A stretch of DNA of 64,000 nucleotides, taken from positions 3,224,001 to 3,288,000 of the forward strand of contig NZ_JAFBCC010000001.1 in assembly GCF_016907495.1 (NCBI RefSeq). The letters run 5' to 3'. Every line of letters starts with the position of its first letter. Position 1 is the first letter of the stretch. Under the pieces are notes generated by a model, which was not told the origin of the DNA, made no database searches, and saw only the letters and a program-made list of their open reading frames with translations. This DNA comes from Arthrobacter tumbae. GTDB taxonomy: Bacteria > Actinomycetota > Actinomycetes > Actinomycetales > Micrococcaceae. This document shows positions 58,788 to 64,000 of the stretch, in pieces. The position numbers were made by a program, and so were the translations under genes.

Positions 58788-60122
58788 ACTGACGTGACTA
58801 CACAGCAGACTGCCCATCAGACACCCACCGACCCTGCCGACGGCGAGGCGCCGGCCACGCCGGTGAACGTCGAGCAGGCTGTGCACGCCATAGCAGACCG
58901 CGCCAGAACCGCATCGCGGATCATCGCCCGGGCTAACCGGTCCCATAAGGACAAGGCGCTCGAAGCCATCGGTGAGGCACTCGTGGCCAACCAGGACGCC
59001 ATTCTTCGCGCCAACCAACAGGACCTTGAGTCGGGACGCGCCAAGGGCACCTCAACTGCTTTGCTGGACCGGCTGAGCCTGAGCGAAGAGCGGATTGCCG
59101 GCCTGGCCGCAGCGCTCGAGAACCTCGCCGGCCTGCCGGATCCCGTCGGAACCATCGACCGCGGACAAACACTGCCCAATGGTGTCCGCCTCCGGCAGGT
59201 GCACGTGCCCCTCGGTGTGGTCGCAGCCATCTATGAGGCCCGCCCGAATGTAACGGTGGACATCGCCGGCCTCGCGCTGAAGAGCGGTAACGCCGTCATC
59301 CTGCGTGGTGGAAGTGCGGCCGCCCATACCAATGCTGCGCTTCTTGGTATCATCCGGGACGCCCTGGACCGAACAGGGCTGCCGGCGGACGCCGTGCAGA
59401 CCGTGGACGAGTTCGGCCGCGAAGGAGCCAACGTCCTGATGAAGGCCCGCGGCCGGGTAGACGTACTGATTCCCCGCGGTGGCCATGACCTGATCCAGAC
59501 CGTGGTCGCCAACGCCGCCGTACCCGTCATTGAGACAGGCGAAGGCAACGTCCACATCTTCCTCGATCAAAGCGCAGAAGAGGAGATGGCGGTGGACATC
59601 CTGCTCAACGCCAAAACCCAGCGTCCCAGTGTCTGCAACACAGTTGAGACTCTCCTCGTGCACAGGGACGCCGAAGCGGCGCCGGCCGTCCTGGAAGCCC
59701 TGTCCAACGCCGGTGTGCGCATCCACGCGGACGCCCGGATCCAGGCAATCCTCCCGCCGGGTGTCACGGCAGATACGGCCAGCGAGGACGACTGGGCACG
59801 CGAGTACATGGATCTCGATATCGCCGTTGCGATGGTGGACACCGTGGATGAAGCGCTGGAGCACATCCGGACCTGGAGTACCGGCCACACCGAAGCCATC
59901 ATCACCAATGATCTGGCACGGTCCGAACAGTTCATCGCCGGTGTGGATTCAGCGGCGGTCATCGTCAACGCCTCCACGCGATTCACGGACGGCGGAGAGC
60001 TTGGCCTGGGCGCCGAGGTCGGTATCTCCACCCAGAAGATGCATGCCCGGGGGCCAATGGGCCTGCGCGAACTGACCACCACGAAGTGGATCATCCAGGG
60101 CGACGGACAGATTCGCCGGTAG
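58785..60122 (+). CDS. proA: Gamma-glutamyl phosphate reductase
   Basis: The 445-residue second proline enzyme reduces glutamyl phosphate to glutamate semialdehyde with NADPH. The catalytic Cys is in QRPSVCNTVETLLVH (about residue 283), and the NADP fold and family signatures are in VAAIYEARPNVTVDIAGLALKSGN and GNVHIFLDQSA. An N-terminal extension of about 30 residues is rich in Thr/Pro. GTG at 58782 is an adjacent alternative start. ProB lies upstream, and a small membrane protein gene follows. Confidence 0.95.
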   Translation: MTDVTTQQTAHQTPTDPADGEAPATPVNVEQAVHAIADRARTASRIIARANRSHKDKALEAIGEALVANQDAILRANQQDLESGRAKGTSTALLDRLSLSEERIAGLAAALENLAGLPDPVGTIDRGQTLPNGVRLRQVHVPLGVVAAIYEARPNVTVDIAGLALKSGNAVILRGGSAAAHTNAALLGIIRDALDRTGLPADAVQTVDEFGREGANVLMKARGRVDVLIPRGGHDLIQTVVANAAVPVIETGEGNVHIFLDQSAEEEMAVDILLNAKTQRPSVCNTVETLLVHRDAEAAPAVLEALSNAGVRIHADARIQAILPPGVTADTASEDDWAREYMDLDIAVAMVDTVDEALEHIRTWSTGHTEAIITNDLARSEQFIAGVDSAAVIVNASTRFTDGGELGLGAEVGISTQKMHARGPMGLRELTTTKWIIQGDGQIRR

Positions 60123-60214
60123 CAACGCGTAGGATAGTACGGAAACAGTACTGTAAGTATGCGCTGACCCGCGCCCGGCCGGCGGGCGGACACATCGTTC
60201 CCAAGGGGAGAAGA

Positions 60215-60451
60215 ATGCTGACCCAAATCCTCAACGTTGCGGTGGTTGCAGGCGAGACTGCCGAGCACCACACAGAGCTTCCGATGCCTGCCATCGCGTA
60301 CGGCGCTATCATCATGGGATTGCTGTTGTTGCTGATGTTCGTCACCATTGCGTTCACCAGCCTGGGACACCGGCATGAAGCAGTTCAGGAGCACGCGGAT
60401 CCCCATCGCCAGCATCCGAACAAGCATGACCATGGCGAATCTGCCCACTGA
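60215..60451 (+). CDS. Small single-span membrane protein with histidine-rich tail
   Basis: I do not recognise a named family for this 78-residue protein. A short N-terminus ([19 protein letters not shown]) is followed by one hydrophobic helix (about 32-53: [22 protein letters not shown]) and a hydrophilic tail with 10 or so histidines ([22 protein letters not shown]). AAGGGGAG is 7 nt upstream of ATG. It lies between proA and nadD, with nadD starting 5 nt after its stop. A metal-binding role for the tail is possible but unproven. Confidence 0.75.
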   Translation: MLTQILNVAVVAGETAEHHTELPMPAIAYGAIIMGLLLLLMFVTIAFTSLGHRHEAVQEHADPHRQHPNKHDHGESAH

Positions 60452-60456
60452 TCTCC

Positions 60457-61152
60457 TTGACCGTTCCTCCCGCGTCCACCCCTGAGCAAGGGATACAGCC
60501 GAACGCTCTCGTCGCCGGCGGTCCAGCCCGCTGGCGACTTGGCGTGATGGGTGGAACCTTCGATCCGATCCACCACGGTCACCTCGTCGCGGCGAGCGAA
60601 GTAGCTGCAGCATTCGATCTGGACGAAGTTGTGTTCGTACCCACGGGACAGCCCTGGCAGAAGAATGCCAAGGAAGTCAGTCCAGCCGAACACCGCTACC
60701 TCATGACCGTCGTGGCCACAGCATCAAACCCGCGCTTCACGGTGAGCAGGGTGGATATCGACCGTCCTGGTCCCACCTACACAATCGATACACTCCGTGA
60801 CCTGAGAGCTACCCGACCGGAAGCGGAGCTGTTCTTCATCACGGGCGCGGATGCCATGGCGCAGATTCTGTCCTGGAAGAACGTTGATGAGCTGTGGTCC
60901 CTTGCGCATTTTGTCGGAGTCACCAGGCCTGGCCATGAACTGAGCACACAGCGCAAGGACGTCAGCCTGATGGAGGTTCCGGCGATGTCGATTTCCTCGA
61001 CAGACTGCCGTCGCCGCGTCTCGGGTGGAGAACCGGTCTGGTATCTGGTTCCAGACGGCGTCGTGCAGTACATCGCCAAGCACGGGCTCTACCGGAAGGG
61101 CGCTCCTGAGACGGGAACGCCGGTCCAACCTGAAGTGTCCACAACAACATGA
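60457..61152 (+). CDS. nadD: Nicotinate-nucleotide adenylyltransferase
   Basis: The 231-residue enzyme makes deamido-NAD from nicotinate mononucleotide and ATP. The nucleotidyltransferase motif [16 protein letters not shown] lies at about residues 29-44, and the C-terminal [16 protein letters not shown] signature is close to the usual ISSTxIR. The start is uncertain: TTG at 60457 is the only in-frame start near the expected position, and gives about 28 residues before the motif. No ribosome binding site is evident, so translation may be coupled to the preceding small gene. Confidence 0.92.
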   Translation: MTVPPASTPEQGIQPNALVAGGPARWRLGVMGGTFDPIHHGHLVAASEVAAAFDLDEVVFVPTGQPWQKNAKEVSPAEHRYLMTVVATASNPRFTVSRVDIDRPGPTYTIDTLRDLRATRPEAELFFITGADAMAQILSWKNVDELWSLAHFVGVTRPGHELSTQRKDVSLMEVPAMSISSTDCRRRVSGGEPVWYLVPDGVVQYIAKHGLYRKGAPETGTPVQPEVSTTT

Positions 61153-61173
61153 CAATCACTGGGTGAAGAAGTA

Positions 61174-62262
61174 ATGAGTAACGGTCACGAGTCCCCGCAG
61201 AGCCGGAGGTCGCTCCGGCAAGCGAACGCCGCCTCTGCCGGGAACCACTCGCCGTCGCAGGGAATTTCCGGGGAAGCGCCGCTCTCCGGGCACCGGTCGC
61301 CGGCGCAGTCCGGTAAACCGGCGGCCGTCAGCATTGAACCGGCGCCCCGCGAACGGCGCAGCCGGCGGGCAGCAGATGCTCCCGTGGATGCGCCGTCGGC
61401 CGTGTCGGCTCCTTCCACCGAGCGTATATCGCAGGTCCGTGCCCGTGATCGCGAAATGCTGCGCAGCTACCGTGCGCTGGCAGACCAGCAGGTTGAGCAG
61501 CCCGCAAGCATCCCCACCCGACGGCAACTCCGTCTTCAGCAAAAGGCCGCCCGTGAGAAGGCATTGCAGACGGACGGCACCGCCCGCACCTCCCCGGCCG
61601 AGGAAATCCAGTCCGAGACTGCCCAGCCGGGCGGCATGACGGTAGAGCAGGCGCTGGCCGCCCGTGAAGCAATCGTTCATCAGGCACAAAACCAGGTGGC
61701 GGTGATGGAAGCGGCTGCCAAGGACGATCCCTTCTCCGTGGACCTGGAGATCCTCGCCCAGCAGAAGGCACTTGCCGAGCGCGCAGCCGTGCTCAACACA
61801 CGTGCGCAGAAGATCCAGCAGCTTACGCAGGAGAATCGGCAGCGCAAGCCGCTGCTCAATGACCCGACGACGGCGCACAATCTTTCGATCGTTTCCCCGG
61901 TCGAATTCGTTCGCGTTCCGGCCGAAAGTCCGGAGGCTGCTGCTCCGTCCACCTCCCACATACCGGTGGTGACTGCGCCCGCCGTTCCGAGCAGACCGCC
62001 GTCGTCGGCGTTGTCTCCGGATTCTGCGGGACGCTCACAGGTGCTTGCGCAGGCGGAGGCAATGGTCCGTGAACAGCGCCGTCCGGGTTCCGACGGCGCG
62101 ACTCCCATCCGTGCGCGCAGCGCCCACGGATTGGAACCCCTTGATGCCATGACGGCAGGACTGGCACGTGTCCAGCGAATGCGGACCGTGCAGTATTCGG
62201 TAGTAGGTTTGGGCGCATTGGCGCTCATCACCGGAATCATGATGATTGTCGGCCGCTTTTAG
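61174..62262 (+). CDS. Hypothetical protein with C-terminal membrane anchor
   Basis: I recognise no characterised family for this 362-residue protein. It is hydrophilic, rich in Ala/Arg/Ser/Pro, with a probable coiled coil (about 150-230, including EILAQQKALAERAAVLNTRAQ) and a single C-terminal hydrophobic helix (about 339-360: VVGLGALALITGIMMIVGRF). This is the topology of a tail-anchored cytoplasmic protein. It lies between nadD and rsfS. AAGAAG is upstream of the ATG, and rsfS starts 26 nt after its stop. No function is inferred. Confidence 0.8.
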   Translation: MSNGHESPQSRRSLRQANAASAGNHSPSQGISGEAPLSGHRSPAQSGKPAAVSIEPAPRERRSRRAADAPVDAPSAVSAPSTERISQVRARDREMLRSYRALADQQVEQPASIPTRRQLRLQQKAAREKALQTDGTARTSPAEEIQSETAQPGGMTVEQALAAREAIVHQAQNQVAVMEAAAKDDPFSVDLEILAQQKALAERAAVLNTRAQKIQQLTQENRQRKPLLNDPTTAHNLSIVSPVEFVRVPAESPEAAAPSTSHIPVVTAPAVPSRPPSSALSPDSAGRSQVLAQAEAMVREQRRPGSDGATPIRARSAHGLEPLDAMTAGLARVQRMRTVQYSVVGLGALALITGIMMIVGRF

Positions 62263-62287
62263 CGGCAGACCACACCCTAGGAGATCA

Positions 62288-62695
62288 GTGAGCGCATCGG
62301 AATCGTCCATTGCGATTGCCCGCACCGCGGCACGCGCGGCGACGGACAAGATTGCACAGGACATCGTGGCCATGGATGTCAGTGAACGCCTGGCGATCAC
62401 TGACGTCTTCCTGGTGGCCTCGGCCCCCAGCGAGCGCCAGGTCAACGCCATCGTTGACGGCATCGAGGAAGAACTCGCGAAGCAGGATCTGAAGCCCGTG
62501 CGCCGTGAGGGCCGGAGCGAAGGCCGCTGGGTACTGCTTGACTACGCTGAGGTGATCATCCATGTCCAGCACCAGGAAGACCGCGTTTTCTACGCCCTGG
62601 AGCGGCTGTGGGGAGATTGCCCCAAGGTGGACCTGCAGCTGGAGGACGCCGCAGGCGCCGCTCCCGCAGACACCGCGTCCGCCGACGCCGAGTGA
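62288..62695 (+). CDS. rsfS: Ribosomal silencing factor RsfS
   Basis: The 135-residue member of the Iojap/RsfS family binds L14 and prevents joining of ribosomal subunits in starvation. It is recognised by DKIAQDIVAMDVSERLAITDVFLVASAPSERQ and the C-terminal GRWVLLDYAEVIIHVQHQEDR ... FYALERLWGDCPKV. The GTG start was chosen because upstream residues are not conserved. It ends by overlapping the histidine phosphatase start by four bases (GTGA), and nadD upstream is a common partner in bacteria. Confidence 0.95.
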   Translation: MSASESSIAIARTAARAATDKIAQDIVAMDVSERLAITDVFLVASAPSERQVNAIVDGIEEELAKQDLKPVRREGRSEGRWVLLDYAEVIIHVQHQEDRVFYALERLWGDCPKVDLQLEDAAGAAPADTASADAE

Positions 62696-63393
62696 ATCCG
62701 CGCGCCGTCGACAGCGCAGCAGGTGACTCCGCACCGGAGGGCCGCCGCATCGTTTTCTGGCGGCACGGCCGGACCGAATGGAACGCCCGGGGCTTGTTCC
62801 AGGGGCAGGAGGACATCGCGCTCGATGATCTGGGCAGGCAACAGGCTGCACAGGCTGCCCACGAGCTGAAGCACCTGGCGCCGTCGCTCATTGTGTCGTC
62901 AGACCTGGAACGGGCGCGGGATACTGCGGCGGCATTGAGCGTTGCCACGGGAGTATCTGTGGGTACGGACGCACGCTTTCGGGAGACCTATGCCGGCAAG
63001 TGGCAGGGACTTGCGTTCGCGGACATCGGCGAGCGGTTTCCCGAAGACCAGCAGGCGTGGCACGAAGGCGACCCCCATGTTGCTGCCGGGGGTGGAGAGA
63101 GCAGGTCGGACGTCGGCGGGCGCATGAAGGCGGGGACGCTCGACGCCGTCGATCAGTTGGCGCCGGGCCAGACGCTCGTTGTGGTCAGCCATGGCGGAGC
63201 CATCCGCGCAGGTGTTGCCGCCCTAATGGGAATTCCGGCGGATCTCTGGGGATCGCTGGCAGGTGTGGCCAATTGTCACTGGTCGGTGCTGGAGGAGTTG
63301 AATCCATCGTCGTCGGCGGTGCCGCTCAGGTGGCAGTTGACAGAACATAACGTCGGTCTGGCATCCATGCCGTCGTCCCCGCTGGAAGGCTGA
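62692..63393 (+). CDS. Histidine phosphatase family protein (phosphoglycerate mutase-like)
   Basis: The 233-residue enzyme of the histidine phosphatase superfamily has the signature IVFWRHGRTEWNARGLFQGQ, with the phospho-accepting His in RHG, and later VVVSHGGAIRAGV with the second catalytic His. It has SSDLERARDTA typical of cofactor-dependent phosphatases. The substrate could be a sugar phosphate or a nucleotide-derived phosphate. The GTG start overlaps rsfS. A glucosyl-3-phosphoglycerate phosphatase role in some actinobacteria is possible but cannot be assigned. Confidence 0.9.
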   Translation: MNPRAVDSAAGDSAPEGRRIVFWRHGRTEWNARGLFQGQEDIALDDLGRQQAAQAAHELKHLAPSLIVSSDLERARDTAAALSVATGVSVGTDARFRETYAGKWQGLAFADIGERFPEDQQAWHEGDPHVAAGGGESRSDVGGRMKAGTLDAVDQLAPGQTLVVVSHGGAIRAGVAALMGIPADLWGSLAGVANCHWSVLEELNPSSSAVPLRWQLTEHNVGLASMPSSPLEG

Positions 63394-63484
63394 ATCGACG
63401 CCTCCGCGCCGATTTTGCGGGGGCAGGAAAATTGTCTAAACTAGACAAGTTGCTCCGACCAGTCAGGGCGGGGTATACGGGTTT

Positions 63485-63560
63485 GGGGCTGTGGCGCAGC
63501 TGGTAGCGCACCTGCATGGCATGCAGGGGGTCAGGGGTTCGAGTCCCCTCAGCTCCACCA
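63485..63560 (+). tRNA. alaT: tRNA-Ala (anticodon GGC)
   Basis: A full 76-nt cloverleaf: acceptor stem GGGGCTG with CAGCTCC, D-loop AGCTGGTAGC, anticodon stem CCTGC/GCAGG with loop ATGGCAT (GGC reads GCC and GCT alanine codons), and T-loop GGTTCGAGTCC. The 3' CCA is encoded. It lies downstream of the histidine phosphatase gene in the same direction. Confidence 0.97.
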
Positions 63561-63562
63561 AC

Positions 63563-63609
63563 AATCCGCTGGAACAAGGGGAAGTAGCCCTGTTCCGGCG
63601 GATTTTTTT
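63563..63609 (+). terminator. Terminator after tRNA-Ala
   Basis: AATCCGC-T-GGAACA plus GGG pair with CCCTGTTCC-G-GCGGATT (one U:G pair, one bulged A), followed by seven T residues (63603-63609). It ends transcription just after the tRNA. Confidence 0.85.
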
Positions 63610-63705
63610 CTGCCTGAAACGCACCCGCACCCAGCAGTTGGCCCCTTTCAAGGCGTAACCAATATCGGCAATGTACGCTGAATCAACGACGGCGTTGGGG
63701 GATCG

Positions 63706-64000
63706 ATGCAGAAGTACAGCAAGTTGTTCATCATCGGTGGCGCACTTTTCATCGCAGGAATTCTCCTGCTGGCGCCCGGTGTCTCTGATTACTCGACCGC
63801 GGTTGCCCGTGACACCGACATGCGCGGGTCGACTGTATTGTTCCTTGCCGGTGGCGGAGCTCTCGTGCTGGCAAGCATCGTGTTGGTCATCCGAGGTGCC
63901 CTACTCAAGCGCAAGTACATGAATACCGTACAGACCTGGGAATCAAGGACAGATCCCGAGACGACAAGCGCACGGCCGTCGATGTTCGGCGACCGGCCCG
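63706..64000 (+). CDS. Two-helix membrane protein, cut by the window end
   Basis: The reading frame is open from ATG 63706 to the last base. The first 98 residues have a hydrophobic helix at about 7-25 (LFIIGGALFIAGILLLAPGV), a second at about 43-64 (STVLFLAGGGALVLASIVLV), and a Thr/Ser-rich soluble stretch after it. A GTTGGGGGA stretch upstream may be the ribosome binding site. I do not recognise the family. Its 3' end is missing, so neither length nor any C-terminal domain can be known. Confidence 0.7.
   Translation, partial: MQKYSKLFIIGGALFIAGILLLAPGVSDYSTAVARDTDMRGSTVLFLAGGGALVLASIVLVIRGALLKRKYMNTVQTWESRTDPETTSARPSMFGDRP

Overview
The window is high-GC actinobacterial DNA, most likely from the family Micrococcaceae (Arthrobacter or a close relative). 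The evidence is the strong G/C preference at third codon positions, frequent GTG starts, mRNAs that look leaderless, and actinobacterial families such as SepH, DUF4193, DUF3093, DUF3710, DUF3159, DUF5998, DUF7455 and DUF4192. The gene order dut - DUF3710 - OB-fold - DUF3159 - two TrkA proteins - permease - RNA methyltransferase also matches the core chromosome of actinobacteria, as remembered from the M. tuberculosis ceoB/ceoC-dut neighbourhood. I see no phage genes, transposase, plasmid functions or CRISPR array. This looks like conserved chromosomal backbone.

Layout. 0.1-9.2 kb: a tricorn-type protease, an OsmC peroxidase, the E2 (two lipoyl domains) and E3 subunits of the 2-oxoacid dehydrogenase complexes, and leucyl aminopeptidase. 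9.5-17.4 kb: a PAC2 protein, an MFS transporter, a DUF4192 protein, the principal sigma factor, a DUF7455 protein and topoisomerase IV subunit B. 17.5-26.1 kb: a BlaI-type repressor with an M56 membrane protease, divergent from a cytochrome bd operon (cydA, cydB, fused cydDC) and a two-domain GNAT enzyme. 26.1-36.5 kb: topoisomerase IV subunit A, a GNAT/acyl-CoA-synthetase fusion, DUF5998, a phosphodiesterase-family enzyme, thymidine kinase, SepH, DUF4193 and DUF3093. 36.7-49.6 kb: dUTPase, DUF3710, OB-fold, DUF3159, two TrkA-type K+ gating proteins, a KimA-like permease, an RNA methyltransferase, aconitase, DXP synthase and a VKOR protein. 50.0-64.0 kb: a large RNase E/G, a TPP riboswitch with a ThiD-TenA fusion, L21, L27, Obg, ProB, ProA, a small membrane protein, NadD, a membrane-anchored hypothetical protein, RsfS, a histidine phosphatase, tRNA-Ala(GGC), and a membrane protein cut by the window end.

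How the genes work together. The most striking regulatory signal is at 18969-19041, between the BlaI-type repressor gene and cydA. It is three perfect 17-bp dyads of the form TTCTAC-N5-GTAGAA, and suggests that a BlaI/M56 pair without a beta-lactam sensor controls the cytochrome bd operon. A second possible unit is the K+ module at 39.1-42.6 kb, with two RCK-type proteins divergent from a KimA-like transporter and no TrkH. RNA-level signals include the TPP riboswitch, a folded aconitase leader, a possible L21 leader, a folded RNase E leader and several strong intrinsic terminators. Start sites were chosen from ribosome binding sites, 4-nt overlaps and family length, and uncertain ones are flagged. 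Protein families were assigned from memory of motifs, without database searches.
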